Assembly (NCBI GenBank): GCA_945878745.1
Contig: CAMDVY010000034.1
Coordinates: 1 to 12,460, forward strand
Length of the DNA stretch: 12,460 nucleotides
From: Klebsiella pneumoniae
GTDB lineage: Bacteria; Pseudomonadota; Gammaproteobacteria; Pseudomonadales; Azotimanducaceae
Direction of reading: 5' to 3'
The position numbers were made by a program, and so were the translations under genes. Below the pieces are notes generated by a model. It had not been told where the DNA came from. It saw nothing but the letters and a program-made list of their open reading frames with translations, and searched no databases. Below, piece after piece: positions 1 through 6,295 of this stretch (position 1 is the stretch's first letter; each line of letters starts with the position of its first letter).

Positions 1-178
1 GTTGATAGAATCTGCCAACTCCATTGGTTGTGACCTTACAGTTTGACTTCCGTGGTCATCCCTGCGCGCTCCGCGGTCAATCGTTCCCAAGCTCTGAACA
101 CCCATTCGCACCATGTTGTGTTGCGAAATTATTGTCTGATTGAGGTTAACTGGAATCAATGCTTCCGACTGATGCCTG
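1..178. other. Non-coding stretch downstream of the YIP1 gene
   Basis: I find no convincing gene here on either strand. It is the 3' flank of the minus-strand oxidase operon. There is no stem-loop followed by a T-run on the minus strand, so no intrinsic terminator can be called. A loose inverted repeat (ATTGA at 139-143, TCAAT at 156-160, around GTTAAC) is the only visible structure, and it is too widely spaced for an FNR site. Confidence 0.5.
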
Positions 179-781
179 TCAGTAGGTGTATTCCGGTGCG
201 GGACCATATTCCCAGACCATAACGGTGACGCCCAACAAACCGACAAACGCGACCAGCGCAACGCCAAAAACTGCGCTGGCGTAGAGGAATCCGCGATCCC
301 GCGGCACGCGCATCATGGGTGACACACCCAGAAAGAGCAGGTAGATGCACCAGCCGGCGACAACCACACCCAGCATGATGTCGAGCCAGAGGATCGGCAA
401 CAGACCCATGGGTCCTGCCAGGAAAAAGGGTGTCGCGGTGTAACTGACGAGTCCTGTAGCCGCGGCGTAGGACGCCCGCTCGCCATACGTGGTAGACATC
501 CACCAGACCATGTAAGCAAGAAACAACACAGCGCCGATCATGGCGAAATAGAACATGACGCACATTGGCAGCGCGCTTTCGGCGGTGAGACGCATGACAT
601 CGCCGGCGATGGACCAGCCCTGTGTGGTCACGCCGTAGTACCAGCAGACGGCTGGCAGGATGGCGAGCGGAATGGTGTGTTGTGTCAGCACGCTTGCCGT
701 GGATGGTGTAGTGCTGGCGATTTTTTCCCATGTTGATCGTGGTGCGATCAGCAGGCGAATGGCGTTAACGAAGGTGCTCAT
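179..781 (-). CDS. YIP1-family integral membrane protein
   Basis: A 200-residue, very hydrophobic protein with about five or six membrane segments. The N-terminus (STFVNAIRLLIAPRSTWEKI) is the usual opening of bacterial Yip1-domain proteins: a short amphipathic stretch with a W-x-x-I element before the first helix. The molecular function of this bacterial family is not known. The frame is open upstream to 889, but I chose ATG 781 because AGGGGA (792-787) lies 5 nt ahead of it and the longer form would lie wholly over ccoS. The start overlaps the end of ccoS by 17 bp, so it is probably the last cistron of the cco operon. A role linked to the oxidase or membrane is only inferred from that position. 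Confidence 0.75.
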   Translation of the reverse strand: MSTFVNAIRLLIAPRSTWEKIASTTPSTASVLTQHTIPLAILPAVCWYYGVTTQGWSIAGDVMRLTAESALPMCVMFYFAMIGAVLFLAYMVWWMSTTYGERASYAAATGLVSYTATPFFLAGPMGLLPILWLDIMLGVVVAGWCIYLLFLGVSPMMRVPRDRGFLYASAVFGVALVAFVGLLGVTVMVWEYGPAPEYTY

Positions 782-938
782 CGATGTCCCCTGATTTCTG
801 ATTGTCTTCGTCGAGAATGTCCATGGCATGCCGGTCGAGGTTGTTGAACTGCCCGCGACGACTGGCCCAGATGAATGCGAATGCTGCAATGCCTGTCAGT
901 GCGAAGGTTGATGGAATCAGCCACAGCATGAGTTCCAT
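765..938 (-). CDS. ccoS: CcoS, cbb3 oxidase maturation protein
   Basis: A 57-residue protein: one N-terminal membrane helix (about residues 4-24), then a short cytoplasmic tail. The tail has the CcoS signature: W-A-S-R-R-G-Q-F-N-N-L followed by A-M-D-I-L-D-E-D, matching the family pattern of an R-x-GQF-D/N-DL element and an acidic end. CcoS is needed for cofactor insertion into cbb3 oxidase in species where it has been tested. Its start ATG shares one base with the ccoI stop (TGATG), and its end overlaps the YIP1 start by 17 bp, as expected for the gene after ccoI. The sequence shows no defect. Confidence 0.88.
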   Translation of the reverse strand: MELMLWLIPSTFALTGIAAFAFIWASRRGQFNNLDRHAMDILDEDNQKSGDIDEHLR

Positions 939-2164
939 CAGCCTGCAAGCTCCGTGTGACGGCCTGTCAATGGCATCTGCAAGAGACGGCTGGCATTGAG
1001 CAGCACGATGATGGAGCTGGAAGACATGCCGATCGCGGCGGCCCAGGCGGGAGCAAAGCCCGACATTGCCATGGGTATTGCGATCAGGTTGTACAGCACG
1101 GCCCAGGCCAGGTTCTGCCGAATGATGTGCTGGCAGGCGCGACCTGCTTGCAGCAGGTCAATGATCGCGCCTAGCCGACTGGTCAGCAGAATGGCATCGG
1201 CCCGTGATTTCACCAGATCGCTGGTCTCAAGCGTGGCCACCGAAACACTCGCTTCGGCGAGCGCAGGCAGATCGTTGATACCGTCGCCGACGTAGAGCGT
1301 TCGACCTGGGGTAAACGTCGCCGACTTCGTTTCTGGCCCTGCGTCGGCGAGGTAATCGATGCCCAGCGTGTTGGCTATCTGCTGGCAGGCAAGGTCGTTG
1401 TCGCCGCTGACCATGGCGAGCGAAAAGCCTTGGTCTTTCAGGTACATGATCGTTGCCTTGGCGTCGGCACGCAGTGGATTCTCAAGCAGAAATCGCGCAG
1501 CCGGCCGATCATCGACGGTCATGCAGATTTCCTTGAACTGCCCGTTGCCAGACGGCGGAAATCCGCATAATTCCGCCGTGCCCAGAGTGACTTGCTGACC
1601 TTTGACGATGCCGCGAACACCACGTCCGGGTATCAACTCTACGGCCTCAGCGATCAAACCACCGGTGCGACTGAACGCGCGTGCCAATGGATGTGAGGCG
1701 TGTTGTTCCAGTGCGCCAGCGATGGCGTAAAGGTCGTCGTCCGATTGCTGATTCAACGATTCGATGGCAGCGAGCCGTGGCTCGGGATCGGTCAGCGTGC
1801 CGGTTTTGTCGAAGCAGATGGTTCGGATGGCCGGCAGGCGTTCAAGTGCCGACGTTGATTTGAGCATGATACCGGCCTGGCGCAGCCGCAACATCGATGC
1901 CTGCATGGTGGCGGGTACCGCAAGCGCCAGGGCACAGGGACAGCTGACAACCAGCACGGCCAGGCCTGTGCCAACTGCGCGTGCTGGATCAAGGAAGAAC
2001 CAGAATGCAGTCGTCAGTGCAGCCAGGGTGAGAATGACTGGAATGAAGATCGCGGCAACCCGATCCGTGAGTGAAGTCAATTCCAGCTTCTGTGCCAGGG
2101 CGTGCGCCGAAATGGTGTCGATTGCCGCGAGCCGCGTTCCGTTTGGCCCAGCGGTGACCTGCAT
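938..2164 (-). CDS. ccoI: CcoI C-terminal part (CPC site, P-domain, N-domain)
   Basis: This 408-residue open part begins at the first ATG after the internal stop, 14 codons downstream. It has the rest of the actuator domain, the CPC-containing helix (S-C-P-C-A-L, residues 74-79 of this part), DKTGT at 119-123, the SHPLA nucleotide-binding element and GDGINDLPAL. The last two membrane helices follow. No Shine-Dalgarno sequence precedes ATG 2164, so independent translation is doubtful. This ATG is best seen as an internal methionine of the original gene. The part lacks TGES and could not dephosphorylate normally. Confidence 0.7.
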   Translation of the reverse strand: MQVTAGPNGTRLAAIDTISAHALAQKLELTSLTDRVAAIFIPVILTLAALTTAFWFFLDPARAVGTGLAVLVVSCPCALALAVPATMQASMLRLRQAGIMLKSTSALERLPAIRTICFDKTGTLTDPEPRLAAIESLNQQSDDDLYAIAGALEQHASHPLARAFSRTGGLIAEAVELIPGRGVRGIVKGQQVTLGTAELCGFPPSGNGQFKEICMTVDDRPAARFLLENPLRADAKATIMYLKDQGFSLAMVSGDNDLACQQIANTLGIDYLADAGPETKSATFTPGRTLYVGDGINDLPALAEASVSVATLETSDLVKSRADAILLTSRLGAIIDLLQAGRACQHIIRQNLAWAVLYNLIAIPMAMSGFAPAWAAAIGMSSSSIIVLLNASRLLQMPLTGRHTELAG

Positions 2165-2203
2165 CAGGAACGCGGGACCACGATTGTAAGTCCCGGCATG
2201 GAG

Positions 2204-2206
2204 TCA
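2204..2206 (-). other. In-frame TGA codon inside ccoI
   Basis: This TGA lies between S-G-D and L-H-A-G-T. In copper ATPases such as E. coli CopA the aligned stretch reads GD-S-V-HAGT, so the stop takes the place of a residue that is often Ser. The spacing from TGES to HAGT equals that of CopA, so there is no net frameshift. TCA to TGA is one base change. Confidence 0.85.
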
Positions 2207-3070
2207 ATCACCGCTCTTGAATTTTCGCCACTTGCTTTCACCTGTGAAAGACGCTTCATCGAGTACCGCCTGATCACCGGTGAGGAAACCATCAGCGACG
2301 AGCTGTTCGCCCTCGGTAATCCAGAGGACATCGCCGACACGCACCATGGCCGACGGAATGGTCTCAAGCGCCCCATTGACCTGTTTGCAGACTGTCCTGG
2401 GTAGACTTCCCTGCAAGCCGTCGCCGATGTTCAACCGATCGCGCAGACGCTGGTCGAAGTACCGTGCAATCAGCATGAACGTGGCAAACATGGTCACGGC
2501 GTCGTAGTACACCTCCCCTTCGCCTCGCAGTGTGTGCACCAGACTCACCACAAACCCGATCACGATCGCCAGTGCGATTGGTGTGTCCATGCTGAGTCCG
2601 CGCCGGGCATTCAGGGCGCTTCGGTAAAACGGCACTGCGCCCCACGTCACCACCGGAACCGACAACAGCAAAGAGGCATAGGCGAGTAAACGAACCCAGA
2701 TCTCCTCCATGCCGGAGAAAACGCCTGCATAGAGCGCGAAGGATCCCATCATCACCTGCATCATGAGCAGCGCTGATACGCCTGCACGACGCAACAGATC
2801 TTCCCCTTCGCTGGATCGTTGGTCTCCAGAATCTACCAGGGAAGGGTGAAATCCGGCTCGTTCGATCTGGCGGACCAGCGTTGCCGAGTTCAGCGCTGTG
2901 GAATGTTCGACGAACACCTGGCGGTGTATCGGGTTGAACCTGAGCACACCGATGCCGTGCAGTTCAGACAATGCCTTGCTGACTTTTGAACTGCACGCCG
3001 CACAGTGCATGTCCTCGATCCCGATCGTCGTGGTGATTAAAGCATCAGCAGGCAGTGCGGTGGTGTTCAT
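2204..3070 (-). CDS. ccoI: CcoI N-terminal part (HMA domain, membrane helices, TGES)
   Basis: This is the 288-residue open part before the internal stop. It carries the HMA domain (residues about 13-80, beta-alpha-beta pattern with GIEDMHCAAC), a linker, four hydrophobic segments between about 95 and 215, and the first part of the actuator domain up to TGES and SGD. It lacks the CPC membrane site and the whole phosphorylation and nucleotide-binding domain, so it could bind copper at most and could not pump it. The ATG start at 3070 sits in an ATGA overlap with the upstream cistron, which fits coupled translation. Confidence 0.75.
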   Translation of the reverse strand: MNTTALPADALITTTIGIEDMHCAACSSKVSKALSELHGIGVLRFNPIHRQVFVEHSTALNSATLVRQIERAGFHPSLVDSGDQRSSEGEDLLRRAGVSALLMMQVMMGSFALYAGVFSGMEEIWVRLLAYASLLLSVPVVTWGAVPFYRSALNARRGLSMDTPIALAIVIGFVVSLVHTLRGEGEVYYDAVTMFATFMLIARYFDQRLRDRLNIGDGLQGSLPRTVCKQVNGALETIPSAMVRVGDVLWITEGEQLVADGFLTGDQAVLDEASFTGESKWRKFKSGD

Positions 3071-3210
3071 GGATTGGTTTTGGACAACGGCGCGACGGGG
3101 GTTTCAACCCAGGTATCCGGATTTTCAGCGGCGATGATCCAGATCGTGATGCCGAGCACGATGCTGAGCAGGGGAATGCCGATGACCAGGGCCAGAATGC
3201 GGCGGTTCAC
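3067..3210 (-). CDS. 47-residue single-pass membrane protein in the ccoH position
   Basis: A short gene with a GTG start that shares GTGA with the ccoG stop and a TGA stop that shares ATGA with the ccoI start. The product is N-R-R at the N-terminus, one hydrophobic helix (about residues 5-27, LALVIGIPLLSIVLGITIWI) and a short outside tail of about 20 residues (NPDTWVETP, then a Pro-rich end). The location between ccoG and ccoI is that of ccoH/fixH, but CcoH proteins usually have about 150 or more residues with a periplasmic domain, which is absent here. It may be a reduced CcoH or an unrelated peptide in the same place. GGGA about 9 nt upstream is a weak ribosome site. The tight overlaps on both ends make it very likely translated. 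Confidence 0.7.
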   Translation of the reverse strand: MNRRILALVIGIPLLSIVLGITIWIIAAENPDTWVETPVAPLSKTNP

Positions 3211-3941
3211 GATGGTCGTCCCGCAGGCGCGAGGAACCGGGTTTCTTCGGCATTGCAGGCGAGACCATCTGCAGTGCAGGCTTTGATGATCACCACGGTA
3301 TTGGCCGCGTCCGCCTTTCCTGCCACCGAAAATGGAATGTTCTCGACTTGTCCGGCTTCGACTTCGATGGTCTGTGGCGCATCAAGTCGCAGGTTAGCGG
3401 GTTCTATCAACTGAAGCTGGTAGCAGGCATCGTGTTGGGTCTTGTTCGCAATCACCAGCTGATAATCGTTGCGGAATGCACCGTCAGCGAGAGCCTGGAA
3501 CAGCGCGTCGCGTGGTCGCAGGATGTCAATCTCCAGCGGTGTACGATTGATGAGCGCGACCACGAACGCACTGACCAGTAGCGTGCAAACAGCTGCGTAG
3601 CCAATACTCTTGCCTCTGAGAATGCGAATTTTTCCGCCGTTCAATGCGGTGGCTGTTGTGTAGCGGATCAGGCCGGGTGCATATCCCATCTTGTCCATCA
3701 CCTGCGCGCAGGCATCAACGCAGTGTGCACAGCCGATACATTCGTATTGAAGGCCATTGCGAATGTCGATCCCGGTCGGGCAGACCTGTACACACAACTG
3801 GCAGTCCGTGCAGTCGCCGAGCGTACTGCTCGTAACGCCACGTTTTCGTGAGCCACGCGGTTCGCCGCGTGCGGAGTCGTAGGAGACGATCAATGTGTCC
3901 TTGTCGATCATGGCGGACTGGAAGCGCGCGTAGGGACACAT
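3207..3941 (-). CDS. ccoG: CcoG C-terminal ferredoxin and Ig-like part
   Basis: This 244-residue part starts at an ATG that directly follows the amber codon (TAGATG). Reinitiation is conceivable, but no Shine-Dalgarno sequence is visible beyond coupling to the stop. It opens with M-C-P-Y-A-R-F-Q-S-A-M, then carries both 4Fe-4S binding motifs (Cys44/47/50/54 and Cys68/71/74/78 of this part), one membrane helix at about 105-130, and a beta-rich C-terminal domain typical of CcoG. In the original protein this methionine is internal. Confidence 0.72.
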   Translation of the reverse strand: MCPYARFQSAMIDKDTLIVSYDSARGEPRGSRKRGVTSSTLGDCTDCQLCVQVCPTGIDIRNGLQYECIGCAHCVDACAQVMDKMGYAPGLIRYTTATALNGGKIRILRGKSIGYAAVCTLLVSAFVVALINRTPLEIDILRPRDALFQALADGAFRNDYQLVIANKTQHDACYQLQLIEPANLRLDAPQTIEVEAGQVENIPFSVAGKADAANTVVIIKACTADGLACNAEETRFLAPAGRPS

Positions 3942-3944
3942 CTA
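3942..3944 (-). other. In-frame TAG codon inside ccoG
   Basis: The minus strand reads TGT CTT TAG ATG TGT CCC TAC, that is C-L-stop-M-C-P-Y. CcoG proteins have an aromatic Tyr at the stop position. TAG is also used as a normal stop in this window (globin, 10468-10470), which argues against a reassigned amber codon. Confidence 0.87.
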
Positions 3945-4628
3945 AAGACAAACCTGCTCACGCATCCAGCCTGCGTTCACGTAGGTCGCTCCGGTGAAAA
4001 AGAGCACCCAGAACACTGCCATCAACGAGGCATTCATGGTAACGAGGTCCAGTACCAGGTCGCGGACGGGCGTGAAATAGCCGACAAATGTGGCGCCGGT
4101 GAACAGCGCCCAGAACATCCACATGCCATGTTTGAAGACACGCTTCCAGAGCTTTTCCAGAGACCAGGGAGACTGCTCGAGTCGCATCCTGGCATGTCGT
4201 GGTCCTTCGGCGACCTGCTCCATCCACATGAAAATTGAGGTCCATACCGTCTGGGGGCAGGTGTAGCCACACCACAGGCGTCCCACCACGGTGGTCACTG
4301 TGAAGAGACCGAAGGCGGCGATCATGAGGATCCACCCCAGCAACCAGAAGTCCTGTGGCCAGATCGTGAGACCCAGGAGATGAAATTGACGCGCGGGCAG
4401 GTCGAACAACACTGCCTGGCGGTCTCCCCACTGGAGCCATGGCGTGACAAAGTAACCCACGAGCAGAGGCCAGCCCGTATAAAAACGCAGACGCTGAAAG
4501 AAGCCCCCGACGTAGCGTGTGAAGATCTTTTCGCGACGCTGATAGAGATCCGTCGGACCGAAACCGATCAGATTGACGGGCTCATCCGGCGTGTGATGGT
4601 CGACGGGAGAAACCGGCACTCCATTCAT
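3942..4628 (-). CDS. ccoG: CcoG N-terminal membrane part
   Basis: This 228-residue part before the amber codon holds the N-terminal cytoplasmic region (GFGPTDLYQRREKI), about four membrane helices, and the redox or metal-binding C-x3-C of CGYTCPQTVW. It ends with R-E-Q-V-C-L. It lacks both ferredoxin clusters, so by itself it has no visible route for electrons. Translation would start at ATG 4628 by coupling to the ccoP stop. Confidence 0.75.
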   Translation of the reverse strand: MNGVPVSPVDHHTPDEPVNLIGFGPTDLYQRREKIFTRYVGGFFQRLRFYTGWPLLVGYFVTPWLQWGDRQAVLFDLPARQFHLLGLTIWPQDFWLLGWILMIAAFGLFTVTTVVGRLWCGYTCPQTVWTSIFMWMEQVAEGPRHARMRLEQSPWSLEKLWKRVFKHGMWMFWALFTGATFVGYFTPVRDLVLDLVTMNASLMAVFWVLFFTGATYVNAGWMREQVCL

Positions 4629-5494
4629 TCCCGCAGTCCATAGACATACGCAGCAACGATGTGTGATTTCTGTGCACCGATGATGGGTTCGTGGGCAGGC
4701 ATGATGCCGCCCCGCCCGTTGCGAATCGTGAAGCCAAGCGCATCAATGCTGCCGCCGTAGAGCCAGCTGTTGTCGGTGAGGTTGGGTGCGCCGAGTACAG
4801 GATTGCCCTTGCCTTCGGGTCCGTGACATGCGACGCAAATGGTTTCGAATCGAGTCTTGCCGGCGCCGGCCAGCGCTTCGTCGTGAGGTTGTCCGGCAAG
4901 CTGCAGGACGTAGTGGCTCACTTCGAGCACGCCATCGTCCCCGAGTGCAGGACCCCAGGCAGGCATCTGGGCGTTTCGACCGTTGCGCACGATGGCGAGA
5001 ATCGTCTCGAAATCACCGCCCCAGATCCATTCTTCGTCGGTCAGATCCGGAAAACCAAACGATCCCTTGGCGGTTGTTGCGTGGCAGGTTGAACAGTGAT
5101 TGATGAACAGACGTCGGCCAACTTGTCGCCCTTCCGTATCCTCTTTCAGCTCATCCGCACTCATGCCTGCGAGCCTTACGTAAAGCGGAGCGAAACGTGC
5201 TTGTTGCGTGGCCGTGTTTTCTGCATGTTCATCGGCGCTGCTCCAGCCGAGAATTCCGGGGGTATTGCCAAGACCGCCGAACACCGCCAGATAGATGATA
5301 GCGAAAAAAGTTGACGCTACAAACAAACCAACCCACCAGAAAGGCAGGGGATTGTCGAGCTCCCTGATGCCATCCCATTCATGTCCGGTGGTCTCCTGGC
5401 CTGAAGTCTTGCGGTTGGCGAACAGCAACCACATCGCAGCAGCGAGTGAGACCAGAGTGCCCAGAGTGACAAACCAGTGCCACGCCGTGCTCAT
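4625..5494 (-). CDS. ccoP: CcoP, dihaem cytochrome c subunit of cbb3 oxidase
   Basis: A 289-residue membrane-anchored dihaem cytochrome c that takes electrons from soluble cytochromes and passes them to CcoO. Two hydrophobic helices (about 6-26 and 52-72) flank a cytoplasmic loop with the family element DGIRELDNPLPFWW. The periplasmic part has two haem c sites: C-S-T-C-H (134-138) with distal Met177 (AQMPAW), and C-V-A-C-H (220-224) with distal Met265 (GGIMPAH). Length and layout are normal. The start overlaps the ccoQ stop (ATGA), and the stop overlaps the ccoG start (ATGA). No defect is visible. Confidence 0.96.
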   Translation of the reverse strand: MSTAWHWFVTLGTLVSLAAAMWLLFANRKTSGQETTGHEWDGIRELDNPLPFWWVGLFVASTFFAIIYLAVFGGLGNTPGILGWSSADEHAENTATQQARFAPLYVRLAGMSADELKEDTEGRQVGRRLFINHCSTCHATTAKGSFGFPDLTDEEWIWGGDFETILAIVRNGRNAQMPAWGPALGDDGVLEVSHYVLQLAGQPHDEALAGAGKTRFETICVACHGPEGKGNPVLGAPNLTDNSWLYGGSIDALGFTIRNGRGGIMPAHEPIIGAQKSHIVAAYVYGLRE

Positions 5495-5673
5495 CGCGGA
5501 GTCCCTTCCTTAAGGCTCTGCTTGTTCAGAGCTTCCTTGACGGTTTGGTCGGCCGGGTCGGTGTCGAAGACGAGCTTTCCCAGGTCTTCAAAACGGGAGC
5601 GCTGTGAAGGTCTGTACACCCAGATGACCAGTGCCGTGAACGTGATCGTCACGGCGATCAGCGAGAAGATCAT
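5491..5673 (-). CDS. ccoQ: CcoQ, small cbb3 oxidase subunit
   Basis: A 60-residue protein with one N-terminal membrane helix (about residues 2-20) followed at once by V-Y-R-P-S, the usual CcoQ junction (W-x-Y/F-x-P), and then a charged cytoplasmic tail. CcoQ stabilises the interaction of CcoP with the CcoNO core in species studied. It lies between ccoO and ccoP with ATGA overlaps on both sides. An upstream extension of the frame to 5943 runs through ccoO and is not used. Confidence 0.9.
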   Translation of the reverse strand: MIFSLIAVTITFTALVIWVYRPSQRSRFEDLGKLVFDTDPADQTVKEALNKQSLKEGTPR

Positions 5674-6293
5674 GGCGCGCCTCCTGCGGCGGTGAAGTTC
5701 TGCATGTCGACGCCCAGAGTCTGCAGATAAGCGATCAAGGCCTCGGCTTCGATGACGCCGGCAACGGCAGCGCTGGCACCGGCGATGTCTTCGTCTGTAT
5801 AGGGAACCCCGAGCGTTTGCAGGACTGTCAGCTTGGCGGCGGTGTCTTCGCCGTCGAGCGTGTTGTCGAAGAGCCACGTGTACGCCGGCATGTTGGAAAC
5901 CGGCACCACGCTGCGAGGGTCTGCCAGATGAGCACGGTGCCATTCGTCACTGTAGCGACCACCGATCCTCGCCAGGTCCGGCCCCGTTCGTTTGCTGCCC
6001 CACAGGAAGGGATGTTCATACACGTCCTCACCGGCGACCGAGTAGTGGCCATAGCGCGCGGTTTCGGAGGCGAGTGTGCGTACCATCTGGGTGTGACAGA
6101 CCGTGCACCCTTCGCGAATGTAAATGTCCCGACCTTCGAGCTGAACGGCCGTATAGGGCTTGAGCTCCGGAATCGGCTGAGTCCTGGCGCCTTCGAAGAC
6201 CATGGGCAGGATTTCCACCATCCCGCCAAAACTCACGGCCAGCAGAATGCAGGTAATCAGCAGACCAACTTTCGTTTCCAGCAGCTTTTGCAT
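5670..6293 (-). CDS. ccoO: CcoO, monohaem cytochrome c subunit of cbb3 oxidase
   Basis: A 207-residue cytochrome with one N-terminal anchor (about residues 9-32) and the family opening L-E-T-K-V-G. The haem c site is C-T-V-C-H (63-67), followed by Q-M-V-R; Met135 (SNMPAY) is the expected axial ligand. Conserved CcoO stretches E-G-R-D-I-Y-I-R-E-G and K-R-T-G-P-D-L-A-R-I-G-G are present. I chose ATG 6293, two bases after the ccoN stop (TGATCATG). The open frame upstream to 6542 lies inside ccoN and has no CcoO-like content. CcoO passes electrons from CcoP to CcoN. Confidence 0.96.
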   Translation of the reverse strand: MQKLLETKVGLLITCILLAVSFGGMVEILPMVFEGARTQPIPELKPYTAVQLEGRDIYIREGCTVCHTQMVRTLASETARYGHYSVAGEDVYEHPFLWGSKRTGPDLARIGGRYSDEWHRAHLADPRSVVPVSNMPAYTWLFDNTLDGEDTAAKLTVLQTLGVPYTDEDIAGASAAVAGVIEAEALIAYLQTLGVDMQNFTAAGGAP

Positions 6294-6295
6294 GA

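Larger units (their letters stand above)
938..3070 (-). pseudogene. ccoI: CcoI/FixI copper P1B-type ATPase, interrupted by an in-frame TGA
   Basis: A copper-transporting P1B ATPase that supplies copper to the CcoN active site. Read through, it has 710 codons. In order: an N-terminal HMA metal-binding domain with M-H-C-A-A-C (Cys23, Cys26), membrane helices, the actuator TGES (codons 276-279), the transmembrane CPC (377-379), the phosphorylation motif DKTGT (Asp421), an HP element (SHPLA) and GDGxND (GDGIND). The reading frame is broken by TGA at 2206-2204 (codon 289). Both sides are in the same frame, so a single TCA-to-TGA change would explain the stop. Codons 280-284 (KWRKF, 2219-2233) also lack the P-V-x-K usual after TGES. 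The N-terminal Cys-rich region of many longer CcoI proteins is absent. The start overlaps the preceding small gene (ATGA). As written, no full ATPase can be made without readthrough. Confidence 0.85.
3207..4628 (-). pseudogene. ccoG: CcoG (FixG/RdxA) ferredoxin-like cbb3 assembly protein, interrupted by an in-frame TAG
   Basis: CcoG is a membrane iron-sulfur protein that reduces copper for cbb3 assembly. Read through, the gene has 473 codons, the usual family length. In order: a cytoplasmic start, membrane helices with the L-W-C-G-Y-T-C-P motif (Cys120, Cys124), the R-E-Q-V-C / M-C-P-Y-A-R region (Cys227, Cys231), two 4Fe-4S motifs (CTDCQLCVQVCP, Cys273/276/279/283, and CIGCAHCVDAC, Cys297/300/303/307), a further helix and a C-terminal Ig-like domain. 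TAG at 3944-3942 (codon 229) replaces the Tyr of the conserved C-x-Y-M-C-P-Y-A-R run. Both sides share one frame, so one base change (TAC or TAT to TAG) explains it. The start overlaps the ccoP stop (ATGA) and the end overlaps the next small gene (GTGA). Confidence 0.87.

Noticed and set aside
139..160. ATTGA ... TCAAT around GTTAAC as an FNR-type site
   Set aside because: The half-sites are 12 bases apart rather than 4, and there is no gene clearly placed to use it.
2204..2206. TGA in ccoI as a selenocysteine codon
   Set aside because: The site is not a Cys or active-site position in this family, I see no convincing stem-loop right after it, and a TCA-to-TGA change or sequence error is simpler.
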